From contig JAYSTY010000179.1 in assembly GCA_043719385.1 (NCBI GenBank), positions 1-8,515 on the forward strand: a stretch of 8,515 nt of DNA, in the 5' to 3' direction. The notes beneath the pieces are model-generated. The model saw nothing but the letters and a program-made list of their open reading frames with translations, did not search any database and was not told the origin of the DNA. Within the stretch, counting starts at the first letter, position 1. Each line of letters starts with the position of its first letter. This DNA comes from JAFDVL01 sp043719385. GTDB lineage: Bacteria > Acidobacteriota > Blastocatellia > RBC074. The position numbers were made by a program, and so were the translations under genes. Shown here one piece after another: positions 1-7,078 of the stretch.

Positions 1-3000
1 ATCCAGTGGTTGCAATTCCTGCGTAATGATGGTTGCCGTGCCATCGTCGGCGAGTTCTAATTTACCTTTGATCAGCAAAGCTTTGCCGTCTTCGATATGG
101 GCTTTGCATTTATTGTATTGCTCAGGCCAGCAAACAATTTTGATTGAAGCAAATTGATCTTCGAGGCGGAACAGCGCAAACCGATCACCTTTTTTGGTCG
201 TCCGCACGGCTAAGTCAATAATCATCCCGCCCATTGCGACAATATCGCCGTGCGCATGTTCAGAGATATTTCCAGCGTCCACATTCGCCAGCCCCTTGAG
301 CGTTTCGGTATACTCTTCCAGCGGATGACCACTGGCGTAAAACCCTAACGAGTCTTTCTCAAAGTTTAGTTGTTCCCGCCGCGTCCACTCTTTCACCCTT
401 GGGAGCGTTTGTTCGCCCTGCGCTTCGGGGATCATTTCAAAAAACCCGATTTGCCCTGAATCGCGGTCGCGCTGGGCTTTGGCTCCCTGCTCCATTGCGC
501 TGTCCATCGCGGAGAGCATCGCGGCCCGCTGGCCTGCTTGCCCGCCCACCAGCGTATCCGCACCGCCAGATTTAATCATTGCCTCAAAGACACGTTTATT
601 AACTGTGCGAGTATCAATTCGATCCGCCAGATCAAAAAGCGATTTGAACGGGCCGCCGGTTTCCCTAGCCTTGACGATGGACTGGACGGCAATCTCGCCG
701 ACACCTTTAATCGCCGCCAGACCGAAACGAACAGCATCACCAACCGGAGTAAATCCCTGATTGCTCGTGTTAATGTCGGGTGGCAGCAGGGCAAATCCCA
801 TGCTCTTCATTTCGCCAATGTAGCGCGCGACTTTCTCTGTATTGTCCCCTTCACTGGTCAGCACAGCGGCGTAAAAATGGGTGGGGTAATGCGCCTTCAG
901 ATAAGCCGTTTGATAGGCGAGGTAGGCATAGGCGAAGGAGTGCGAGCGGTTAAATCCGTAATCAGCAAATTGCGCCATCAGGCCGAAAATTTTCGCGGCC
1001 TTATCTTTGGGAATATCACGCTCAATCGCGCCATTGATAAATTTCTCTTCGTGCTTGGCCATCTCCTCTTTTTTCTTCTTCCCCATCGCCCGTCGCATCA
1101 GATCGGCTTCACCCAGAGAATATCCCGCCAGCTTTTGCGCTAACTGCATGATCTGTTCCTGGTAAACCAGAATGCCGTAAGTGTTCTCTAAAATCTCCTT
1201 CATCGAAGCGTGAATGTAAGTCACCTTGCGACGACCATGACGACGCTCGATATAATCATCAACCATGCCGCCATCGAGCGGGCCGGGACGGTAAAGAGCA
1301 TTGAGGGCGGAGAGGTCTTCGAGACTTTCAGGTTTAAATTTACGACAAATTTCCACCATCCCGGAACTCTCAAATTGAAAGACAGCATTCAGCAAACCAT
1401 CCTCAAAAAGCTTCAGCGCCTTAGCGTCATTCAGGGGAACGGTTGATAAATCAAGCTTAATTCCGTTATCGGACTCAATGAATTTCAGGCAATCATCAAT
1501 AATTGTCAGAGTCGTTAGCGCAAGGAAGTCCATCTTGAGCATCCCGGTCTTCTCAAGATCAGCCATCACGAACTGGGTCGTTAACTCGCCGTTTCCATTC
1601 AGGCAAACCGGCACAAGCTCATGAATTGGTTTAGGTGAAATTACTACGCCAGCCGCATGCACCGAAGTGTGCCTTGAAGTGCCTTCCAATTTTCTGGCAA
1701 TATCAATTAATTCAGCGACCTTTTCATCTTTTTCAATAATTTGCTTTAAGTCAGGATTTTGCTTGATGGCATCTTCAATCGAAACATTGCGTCCGCGCAC
1801 CGGTGGCGGGATCATTTTGGCAACTTTTTCGACTTCGGAATACGGCATGTCCAACGCTCGTCCGACATCCTTGATCGCCGCACGGGAAGCCATCGTGCCA
1901 AAAGTGATAATCTGCGCGACGTTTTGTTTGCCATAAAATTCACTGACATAGTTGATAACGTCCTGCCTGCCACGCACACAAAAATCAATATCGATATCCG
2001 GCATCGAAACCCGTTCCGGGTTCAGGAATCTTTCAAACAATAAATCGTATTGCATCGGATCAACGTCGGTAATCTTCATGCAATAGGCAATCAGACTTCC
2101 GGCAGCCGAACCACGACCTGGCCCAACCGGAATTCCCTTCTGTCGGGCGTACCGAATAAAATCCCAGACGATCAGAAAATAGCCGGGGAAGCCCATCTTC
2201 TTAATCGTGGCAATTTCGTGCGCCAGCCGTTCCTGATATTTCTCAATGGAATACTTTAATGATCTGGTCGCTTCGAGGTGACTAAGCACTTCGCGGTATC
2301 GCTCATCAAATCCGGCGCGTGCAACCTGCTCAAAATAGCTCTCAATCGTGTGGCCGTCGGGAACCGGATAATGCGGCACCTGATCAATGGATTTGGGAAA
2401 TTCGAGGTTGCACATCTCGGCAATTCTGAGCGTGTTGTTCAGCCATTCCGGCTCTTCGCCAAAATCTTTCCACATCTCTTCGGCGGTGCGGAAATAGTAT
2501 TTGGGCGAACCGTAGCTGAGCCGATTCGTGTCGTTCACTGTCTTCCCCGTACTGATGCACAACAGGCAATCGTGCGCCTTCACATCATCAGCATTCAGGT
2601 AATGAGAATCGTTGGAAACAACCGCCGGAATCCCCGTTCGTTTCGACAATTCCGACATGGGTTTGAGGATGCGTAACTGCGCGTCAAGCCCATGATCCAT
2701 TAATTCAAGAAAGTAATTTCCCTTGCCAAATATCTCTTCAAATTCGAGGGCAGCGCGGGCGGCTTCATCAAATTTATCCTGCAACAATAAGGTTTGCGGA
2801 ACGCCACTGATGCAGGCCGACATGCCAATTAATCCTTCGCTGTGCTGCGCCAAAAGCTCACGATCAAACCGCGGCTTGCGCCAGAATCCTTCCGTAAAAG
2901 CAAAGGAAGAAAGCTTGACCAAATTGTGATAACCCGTCAGATTTTTGGCTAATAAAACGATGTGATTGGTCGCCCTTTCGCCAGGGCCAAGCGGCGAGCC

Positions 3001-3243
3001 ACCACCCTTATCAAACCGACTGCCACGCGCAATATAACCTTCCATTCCGATGATCGGTTTGACGCCCGCATCTCTCATTTTATGGTAGAAAGACAAGGCT
3101 CCATAAAGGTTGCCATGATCGGTCATCGCAACCGCCGGCATCTGTAATTCAGCCGCCTTTTTTGCCAGCGGCCCAATTTTTATTGCGCCATCCAGCAGGC
3201 TGTAATCGGTATGTAAATGGAGGTGAACAAATTCCTTCTTCAT
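1..3243 (-). CDS. dnaE: DNA polymerase III alpha subunit, C-terminus cut off by window edge
   Basis: This is the catalytic subunit of the replicative DNA polymerase III holoenzyme (C-family polymerase). I read 1081 uninterrupted codons; family members are usually about 1150-1200 residues, so roughly 80-110 C-terminal residues lie outside the window. Seen in order: an N-terminal PHP domain beginning HLHLHTDYSLLDG, with candidate metal ligands H9, H11, D18, H43, E68, H94, C144, D212 and H214; the palm motif PGRGSAAGS (375-383); catalytic acids D416 and D418 in PDIDIDF and D572 in KMDFLAL; a fingers segment YGFNRSHSFAYAY from 762; a helix-hairpin-helix KGVG (846-849); a clamp-binding-like QIGFF (931-935); and an OB fold from about 1000 to the edge. 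The ATG at 3243 gives the normal family N-terminus. The Shine-Dalgarno is weak (AAGAAG, about 6 nt upstream). It lies 92 bp downstream of guaA on the same strand with no terminator seen between them. The identification is secure; choosing DnaE1 over DnaE2/ImuC rests on the intact PHP and clamp motif. Confidence 0.97.
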   Translation of the reverse strand, partial: MKKEFVHLHLHTDYSLLDGAIKIGPLAKKAAELQMPAVAMTDHGNLYGALSFYHKMRDAGVKPIIGMEGYIARGSRFDKGGGSPLGPGERATNHIVLLAKNLTGYHNLVKLSSFAFTEGFWRKPRFDRELLAQHSEGLIGMSACISGVPQTLLLQDKFDEAARAALEFEEIFGKGNYFLELMDHGLDAQLRILKPMSELSKRTGIPAVVSNDSHYLNADDVKAHDCLLCISTGKTVNDTNRLSYGSPKYYFRTAEEMWKDFGEEPEWLNNTLRIAEMCNLEFPKSIDQVPHYPVPDGHTIESYFEQVARAGFDERYREVLSHLEATRSLKYSIEKYQERLAHEIATIKKMGFPGYFLIVWDFIRYARQKGIPVGPGRGSAAGSLIAYCMKITDVDPMQYDLLFERFLNPERVSMPDIDIDFCVRGRQDVINYVSEFYGKQNVAQIITFGTMASRAAIKDVGRALDMPYSEVEKVAKMIPPPVRGRNVSIEDAIKQNPDLKQIIEKDEKVAELIDIARKLEGTSRHTSVHAAGVVISPKPIHELVPVCLNGNGELTTQFVMADLEKTGMLKMDFLALTTLTIIDDCLKFIESDNGIKLDLSTVPLNDAKALKLFEDGLLNAVFQFESSGMVEICRKFKPESLEDLSALNALYRPGPLDGGMVDDYIERRHGRRKVTYIHASMKEILENTYGILVYQEQIMQLAQKLAGYSLGEADLMRRAMGKKKKEEMAKHEEKFINGAIERDIPKDKAAKIFGLMAQFADYGFNRSHSFAYAYLAYQTAYLKAHYPTHFYAAVLTSEGDNTEKVARYIGEMKSMGFALLPPDINTSNQGFTPVGDAVRFGLAAIKGVGEIAVQSIVKARETGGPFKSLFDLADRIDTRTVNKRVFEAMIKSGGADTLVGGQAGQRAAMLSAMDSAMEQGAKAQRDRDSGQIGFFEMIPEAQGEQTLPRVKEWTRREQLNFEKDSLGFYASGHPLEEYTETLKGLANVDAGNISEHAHGDIVAMGGMIIDLAVRTTKKGDRFALFRLEDQFASIKIVCWPEQYNKCKAHIEDGKALLIKGKLELADDGTATIITQELQPLD

Positions 3244-3335
3244 AAGCACTTCTTAATACTTTTCTTATTTTCTTAAGCAAACAACTCTATTGTTTTGACT
3301 GTTTTAAGCAAATCATTATTCGCGCCTTAAGCATT
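3244..3335 (-). other. guaA-dnaE intergenic spacer, AT-rich, no terminator
   Basis: This 92-bp AT-rich spacer has no GC-rich hairpin followed by a T-run, so guaA transcripts could read into dnaE. It holds three copies of TTAAGCA on the plus strand (3273-3279, 3304-3310 and 3327-3333), two of them extended to TTAAGCAAA. On the minus strand TTGCTT, a 16-nt spacer and TAGAGT could be a poor promoter for dnaE, but the match is weak and I do not call it as a feature. No coding potential was recognised. Confidence 0.5.
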
Positions 3336-4877
3336 CTATTCCCATTCAATCGTGCTGGGTGGCTTGGAGCTGATGTCATAAACAACGCGATTAATCCCTC
3401 GCACTTCGCTGATAATTCGACTGCTGATGCGCTCCAAAACCGGATACGGTAAATGTGCCCAACTGGCGGTCATGCCATCCGAACTTTCCACGGCGCGAAT
3501 CGCTATTACCTGTTCGTAAGTGCGAAAATCACCCATCACGCCGACGCTTTTTATGGGCAGTAAAACAGCAAAGGCCTGCCATAATTGATGATACAAATCC
3601 GCCGCTTTAATTTCCGTTTGGACGATGCTGTCGGCCTTCTGGAGCAGCCGCACATTGTCCGCATGAATGTCCCCGATGATGCGGACAGCCAGGCCAGGGC
3701 CGGGGAAGGGTTGGCGTGCCACCAGGCTTTCCGGTAAACCCAGTTCACGGCCTACAGCCCGGACTTCATCCTTAAAAAGTTCGCGTAAAGGCTCGACCAG
3801 TTGCAGGTGCATTTTCTCCGGCAAGCCGCCAACATTGTGATGGCTTTTGATGATCGCGGACGGCCCCTTTACGGAAACGGATTCGATGACATCGGGATAT
3901 AAAGTTCCCTGCACCAGGAAATCAACCTGGCCTAATTTCGTCGCCTCTTCCTGAAAGACCTCAATAAATTCATTGCCGATAATTTTGCGTTTTCGCTCCG
4001 GGTCGGTGACATCTTTCAGGGCCGTTAAGAACCGTTCTCCGGCGGCAATTCCTTTGACATTTAACTCGCCATAATCCGCAAATGCCTGGAGGACATCTTC
4101 GAATTCATTTTTTCGCAACAAGCCATTATCCACAAAAATACAGACCTGCCGCGAGCCAATTGCTTTTGCTACCAGGGCTGCCGCGACAGAAGAATCAACC
4201 CCGCCTGACAAGCCGCAAACCACCCTTCCCGCTCCCACCTGGGACTGGATTTTCTCAACTGCCGCCGCGATAAAATGTGCGGCTGTCCAGTCGGCCTGGC
4301 AACCACAAATCCCGGTGACAAAATTACCGAGAATTTCTTTCCCATGGGGAGTGTGCGCAACTTCAGGATGAAATTGAATGCCATACAAATGTCGTTCAGA
4401 ATTCTCAAAAGCTCCCAGCGCGTTATCGGTCTCAGCAGTGACAATAAACCCGGCTGGCGGTGCGGTGACGTGATCGCCGTGACTCATCCAGACCGTCAAA
4501 TCAGTCGGCAGGTTGCGCAACAACGAGCCTGCCGAAATAACCCTGAGCATGGCGGCTCCATATTCACGTCGTGGTGATGGCTCAACCTTGCCACCGAGGA
4601 AAGAACAGAGCAGTTGAAAGCCATAGCAAACACCCAGAATCGGCACGCCTAAATTTAAAATTTCATTCGTGCAGTGTGGCGCTCCTTCTTCATAAACTGA
4701 ACTTGGCCCGCCGGACAAAATAATCCCTTTCGGGTTTAATTCCTTAAGTTTCTCAAGCGTCACATTATAGGGATGAATTTCGCAGTAAACGTTCAGTTCC
4801 CTGATCCGTCGGGCGATAAGCTGGGTATATTGAGAGCCAAAGTCTAAAACAACAATGGTTTCAAACGCTGCAGGCAT
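3336..4877 (-). CDS. guaA: GMP synthase (glutamine-hydrolysing)
   Basis: This cytosolic enzyme converts XMP, ATP and glutamine to GMP, the last step of de novo guanine nucleotide synthesis. It is a fused two-domain form. The N-terminal class I glutamine amidotransferase carries the nucleophile C84 in GVCYGFQ and the H170/E172 pair in IQFHPEV. The ATP-pyrophosphatase domain has the PP-loop SGGVDSS (224-230) and the TLYPDVIES motif (325-333). The C-terminal dimerisation domain has PFPGPGLAVRIIGD and the canonical end TIEWE. The length of 513 residues is normal for the family. An in-frame GTG at 4886 would add three residues, but its first base is the last base of the Shine-Dalgarno AAGGAG (4891-4886). 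The ATG at 4877 sits 8 nt from that site, so I place the start there. A promoter-like pair lies just upstream, suggesting independent transcription. No missing active-site residue was seen. Confidence 0.97.
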   Translation of the reverse strand: MPAAFETIVVLDFGSQYTQLIARRIRELNVYCEIHPYNVTLEKLKELNPKGIILSGGPSSVYEEGAPHCTNEILNLGVPILGVCYGFQLLCSFLGGKVEPSPRREYGAAMLRVISAGSLLRNLPTDLTVWMSHGDHVTAPPAGFIVTAETDNALGAFENSERHLYGIQFHPEVAHTPHGKEILGNFVTGICGCQADWTAAHFIAAAVEKIQSQVGAGRVVCGLSGGVDSSVAAALVAKAIGSRQVCIFVDNGLLRKNEFEDVLQAFADYGELNVKGIAAGERFLTALKDVTDPERKRKIIGNEFIEVFQEEATKLGQVDFLVQGTLYPDVIESVSVKGPSAIIKSHHNVGGLPEKMHLQLVEPLRELFKDEVRAVGRELGLPESLVARQPFPGPGLAVRIIGDIHADNVRLLQKADSIVQTEIKAADLYHQLWQAFAVLLPIKSVGVMGDFRTYEQVIAIRAVESSDGMTASWAHLPYPVLERISSRIISEVRGINRVVYDISSKPPSTIEWE

Positions 4878-4885
4878 GCATTCCA

Positions 4886-4891
4886 CTCCTT
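4886..4891 (-). promoter_or_regulatory. Ribosome binding site that fixes the guaA start
   Basis: The minus strand reads AAGGAG, followed by 8 nt and then ATG at 4877. The in-frame GTG at 4886 overlaps the site itself and so cannot be served by it. This favours the ATG over the longer reading. Confidence 0.75.
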
Positions 4892-4925
4892 AAGATTAAT
4901 TGGTTAACCGCGTGAAAGATGCCTG

Positions 4926-4954
4926 AGTATACGCGAGAGAAATGCAGCGAACAA
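4926..4954 (-). promoter_or_regulatory. Sigma70-type promoter for guaA
   Basis: On the minus strand, TTGTTC (4954-4949) is followed by a 17-nt spacer and TATACT (4931-4926). The -10 differs from TATAAT at one base and the -35 matches TTGACA at four of six bases. Transcription would start near 4919, giving a leader of about 42 nt before the guaA ATG, with the ribosome binding site inside it. The promoter sits in the 94-100 bp gap after pssA, where I see no terminator, so guaA may also receive read-through from psd-pssA. The leader contains the palindrome GGTTAACC (4902-4909), close to the predicted start site. Prediction only. Confidence 0.55.
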
Positions 4955-4980
4955 ATGTATGGCTGGCGTGATGAGGTAAA

Positions 4981-5847
4981 CTATTTTTCGCTCAGCGCTT
5001 CTGCCTCTGTTGCGGGGCGTTTAGCCCGATTGATAAAGCCCCAAATTTTTAAAAGCGGGCCGTGACTCACATAAGCCGAAACCAGAATCAGTAACATCCA
5101 CTCTGAATACAAAACTACACTGACAATCAGCGCGGCCAGAATGGGGATCATCAAAAATGGCTGGTTACTGCGGGGGCCGAGGTCTTTAAAATTGGCGTAG
5201 CGAAAAGTGCTGACCATCAACACGGCAAGGCACAGGACAAGTACCAGCAACCCCCAGTTGCGGGGTTCCATACTCGCTCCGAGTTGCGGCGCAGGAATGA
5301 AATGAACAATCGCGCTGATCATCCCGGCGGCGGCAGGAATCGGTAAGCCAACAAAATATTTTTTGTCTAATTTCGGCGTCGCGCCTGGCGTGTCAAAACG
5401 TGGGGCACGCGCCAGAACATTAAATCGTGCGAGTCGCAACGCGCCACAAATTAAAAAGAAAAACGAGACGCCCCAGGCCAGTTGCTCGTGGCCTGGCAGA
5501 TTTCCGTACCCCCAGCTATACGCCAAAACAGCGGGAGCAATCCCAAAGCTGATAACATCCGCGATGCTGTCCAGTTCGACGCCAAATTCACTGGTGGCGT
5601 GGGTGAGCCGCGCAATTCTGCCATCCAATCCATCCAGCAAATAAGCAATGCCGATTGCTACTGAAGCGTTATTGAAGAGGACTTTGGCAAGCTCTGGATC
5701 GTTGAGTACCTGATACGCTTTGAGCGAATTAATGACGGCATAAAACCCGCAAAAAATATTGCCAATCGTAAACAGGCTGGGGATGATATAAACGCCTTTG
5801 CGGATGCCTTTGCGCGGTGGGCGCTGCTGCTCCTGATGTTCGCTCAT
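4981..5847 (-). CDS. pssA: CDP-diacylglycerol--serine O-phosphatidyltransferase (phosphatidylserine synthase)
   Basis: This integral membrane enzyme joins CDP-diacylglycerol and serine to make phosphatidylserine, releasing CMP. It carries the complete CDP-alcohol phosphatidyltransferase signature D-x2-D-G-x2-A-R-x8-G-x3-D-x3-D: D72, D75, G76, A79, R80, G89, D93 and D97. The N-terminal stretch is typical of the bacterial type II (PssA) branch, with a basic RKGIRKG followed by the hydrophobic YIIPSLFTIGNIFCGFY. Further hydrophobic segments lie near 96-114, 124-141, 165-185, 197-214 and 229-262. The protein has 288 residues. Its ATG overlaps the psd stop as ATGA (5847-5844), and no good Shine-Dalgarno precedes it, so translation is probably coupled to psd. 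The product is the substrate of the psd product, which supports both calls. Confidence 0.95.
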   Translation of the reverse strand: MSEHQEQQRPPRKGIRKGVYIIPSLFTIGNIFCGFYAVINSLKAYQVLNDPELAKVLFNNASVAIGIAYLLDGLDGRIARLTHATSEFGVELDSIADVISFGIAPAVLAYSWGYGNLPGHEQLAWGVSFFFLICGALRLARFNVLARAPRFDTPGATPKLDKKYFVGLPIPAAAGMISAIVHFIPAPQLGASMEPRNWGLLVLVLCLAVLMVSTFRYANFKDLGPRSNQPFLMIPILAALIVSVVLYSEWMLLILVSAYVSHGPLLKIWGFINRAKRPATEAEALSEK

Positions 5848-6479
5848 GAGATAATTTTCCCGATGATGGATTTTCCGCCAATGACGCGGTCGCCTTTTTT
5901 GACCAGTATTTCGATATTCGGTGGCAGGTGTAAATCTGTCCGCGAGCCAAATTTGATCAGGCCGACTCTTTCGCCTGGCGCCAGTGTGTCACCGACTTTA
6001 TTCCAGAACACAATGCGACGGGCAATGACTCCGGCAATTTGCTTGAAGACAATTTTCACCTGCTCGTTTTCGACGGTGACGATGTTCTGCTCATTCTCAA
6101 TAGACGAACGCTGATTGAGTGCATTCAGAAAGCTGCCCCGTTGATACGTCACATTCGTAATTTTTCCGGCAATCGGTGTGCGGTTCACGTGTACATCAAA
6201 AACCGAGAGAAAAATACTGACTAAATTTCCGGCGGCTGGATTCTGCGGATCAAGCGCTTTCACAATTGAAACGTGACCGTCCGCCGGAGACAAAACCAGC
6301 GCCGGGTCAGTCGAAACTTCACGATTTGGATTGCGGAAGAAAAAAGCGATAAAGAATCCCAGCAACAAAAATAATAGCGCCAGAAAATACAAGCCAGGAC
6401 TCAGGAAATATCCGGCGATAAAAAATAACAGGGCAACAGTAAAACTAATTGCCAAAAAAGGGTAAGCATCTCGGAGCAT
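5844..6479 (-). CDS. psd: Phosphatidylserine decarboxylase proenzyme, short form
   Basis: This enzyme decarboxylates phosphatidylserine to phosphatidylethanolamine at the inner membrane. At 211 residues it is the short PSD-A type rather than the roughly 300-residue E. coli type. Two hydrophobic segments (about 7-25 and 29-48) anchor the N-terminus. The catalytic domain shows SPADG (D67), FDVHVNRTP (H97) and the self-cleavage site KFGSR, where cutting between G178 and S179 should create the pyruvoyl prosthetic group. The GSR form of the site is the usual one for this short branch. The ATG at 6479 has AAAGG 9 nt upstream (6493-6489). It is the first gene of a two-gene unit with pssA, joined by a 4-bp overlap. 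A 332-bp non-coding gap with a repeat element precedes it. Known family members are made as one chain and mature into alpha and beta subunits. Confidence 0.95.
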   Translation of the reverse strand: MLRDAYPFLAISFTVALLFFIAGYFLSPGLYFLALLFLLLGFFIAFFFRNPNREVSTDPALVLSPADGHVSIVKALDPQNPAAGNLVSIFLSVFDVHVNRTPIAGKITNVTYQRGSFLNALNQRSSIENEQNIVTVENEQVKIVFKQIAGVIARRIVFWNKVGDTLAPGERVGLIKFGSRTDLHLPPNIEILVKKGDRVIGGKSIIGKIIS

Positions 6480-6518
6480 TAAAGCTAACCTTTCAAGTTA
6501 AAAAAACTATCGTTTGCA

Positions 6519-6532
6519 GGAAAATATTTTCC
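6519..6532. promoter_or_regulatory. 14-bp perfect palindrome upstream of psd
   Basis: GGAAAATATTTTCC is perfectly self-complementary. It lies about 40 bp upstream of the psd start, and its last base is the first base of the repeat element. It could be an operator for a dimeric regulator of psd-pssA or part of the insertion boundary of the repeat. The sequence alone does not decide between these. Confidence 0.3.
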
Positions 6533-6643
6533 ACGAAGTCACACGAAGAAGAGCGAAACGGCGAAAGGGTGAAACGGCGCGGAGCTGATCGCCCTGTCCC
6601 CCTGTCGCCCACTCTCCCCGTCGCTTCTTCGTGTGACTTCGTG
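6532..6643. repeat. 112-bp element with 20-bp perfect inverted ends (MITE-like or dispersed hairpin repeat)
   Basis: The left arm 6532-6551 (CACGAAGTCA CACGAAGAAG) and right arm 6624-6643 are exact reverse complements over 20 bp, separated by 72 bp. Each arm is itself a tandem of two CACGAAG units with a 10-bp period. The interior is built of short repeats: GAAACGGCG at 6555-6563 and 6571-6579, and CCCTGTC at 6592-6598 and 6600-6606. There is no room for a transposase and none was found. The structure resembles a non-autonomous mobile element or a dispersed intergenic repeat. Copy number elsewhere in the genome cannot be seen from here, and no target-site duplication was identified. Confidence 0.7.
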
Positions 6644-6719
6644 AATGAGAAATACTTGCCTGCGATAGCAGTTTCGTTATCAGACTCTTGGTTGTAAAAC
6701 AAGCCTGATCCGTTCATGG

Positions 6720-6754
6720 AAAAACGGGAACACCTGCGCAGTGTCCCCGTTTTT
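6720..6754 (-). terminator. Rho-independent terminator after the DUF465 gene, possibly bidirectional
   Basis: The 14-nt arms at 6720-6733 and 6741-6754 pair with one mismatch around a 7-nt loop; the stem core is CGGG/CCCG. The outer five pairs are A5/T5, so each strand has a T-run at the 3' side of the stem. Read on the minus strand it lies about 58 bp past the DUF465 stop and separates that transcript from psd-pssA. Its symmetry could stop transcription from either side, although no plus-strand gene is present. Confidence 0.75.
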
Positions 6755-6811
6755 CTAAACTTGATTATTGGTAACCAAGTAACATTCGATATCACATCCA
6801 GTAGTAGCTTG

Positions 6812-7054
6812 TTAATGACCTGTGCCGGCAGTTTTGTATTTGACGGCAATCATCTCCATTTGATCCTTGAGGAACAGTTTCTGCTTTTTCAGCAAAATTT
6901 CTTCTAATTGCTCTTCCTGGCTCGGATGAGGCAACGAAGCTATTTCATTTAATCTTTCATCATATTTGTGATGTTCAGTCAGCAGCTCACGATATTGCGT
7001 ATCATGATCTACCAGGTATTCTTTCATCGTGACTTCACTCGTTAGAACACTCAT
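6812..7054 (-). CDS. YdcH family small protein (DUF465)
   Basis: This is an 80-residue, highly charged, mainly helical protein. Its C-terminal part has the DUF465/YdcH signature, LKKQKLFLKDQM at about 56-67, preceded by a heptad-like helix (HHKYDERLNEIA, then EEQLEEILLKK). Family members are short helical-hairpin proteins of uncertain function. A longer reading starts at 7114, but the ATG at 7054 has an excellent Shine-Dalgarno, AAAGGAGA at 7069-7062, about 8 nt upstream. The longer form has no such site and extends past the usual family length. It follows rimI by 118 bp with its own possible -10 element, and is closed by a strong hairpin terminator, so it may be its own transcription unit. 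No gene symbol is assigned because orthology to E. coli ydcH is not shown. Confidence 0.82.
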   Translation of the reverse strand: MSVLTSEVTMKEYLVDHDTQYRELLTEHHKYDERLNEIASLPHPSQEEQLEEILLKKQKLFLKDQMEMIAVKYKTAGTGH

Positions 7055-7061
7055 TGGCGTC

Positions 7062-7069
7062 TCTCCTTT
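7062..7069 (-). promoter_or_regulatory. Strong ribosome binding site fixing the DUF465 start
   Basis: AAAGGAGA on the minus strand lies 7-8 nt before the ATG at 7054. It is the best Shine-Dalgarno in the window and argues against the start at 7114. Confidence 0.75.
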
Positions 7070-7078
7070 GTTGATGTG

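Larger units (their letters stand above)
6480..6811. other. Non-coding gap between the DUF465 gene and psd
   Basis: This 332-bp stretch carries no credible gene. Open frames on both strands run straight through a hairpin repeat and look like nothing known. It contains, from psd outward, the psd ribosome binding site, the 14-bp palindrome at 6519-6532, the 112-bp inverted-repeat element at 6532-6643, and the terminator hairpin at 6720-6754. A psd promoter must lie here or further upstream, but I could not pick a convincing -35/-10 pair. Confidence 0.7.

Noticed and set aside
538..1143. Plus-strand open frame of 201 codons
   Set aside because: It lies wholly antisense to dnaE, whose frame is open, motif-bearing and well conserved here. 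The plus-strand product has no recognisable domain.
2278..2676. Plus-strand open frame of 132 codons
   Set aside because: Antisense shadow of the dnaE PHP-to-palm region, with no domain or ribosome binding site support.
4275..4577. Plus-strand open frame of 100 codons within guaA
   Set aside because: Antisense to the glutamine amidotransferase domain of guaA, which is intact; a shadow frame.
6449..6697. Plus-strand open frame of 82 codons across the repeat element
   Set aside because: It starts inside psd antisense, crosses both arms of the hairpin repeat and has no recognisable domain.
6768..6778. Short dyad TTGGTAACCAA between the DUF465 stop and the terminator
   Set aside because: Arms of only five bases in an AT-rich spacer downstream of a gene; too weak to support a functional claim.
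6493..6849. Minus-strand open frame of 118 codons in the gap before psd
   Set aside because: It runs through the terminator hairpin and the inverted-repeat element and overlaps the end of the DUF465 gene. Its product is low-complexity with no known family, so the frame is best explained by the repeat composition.
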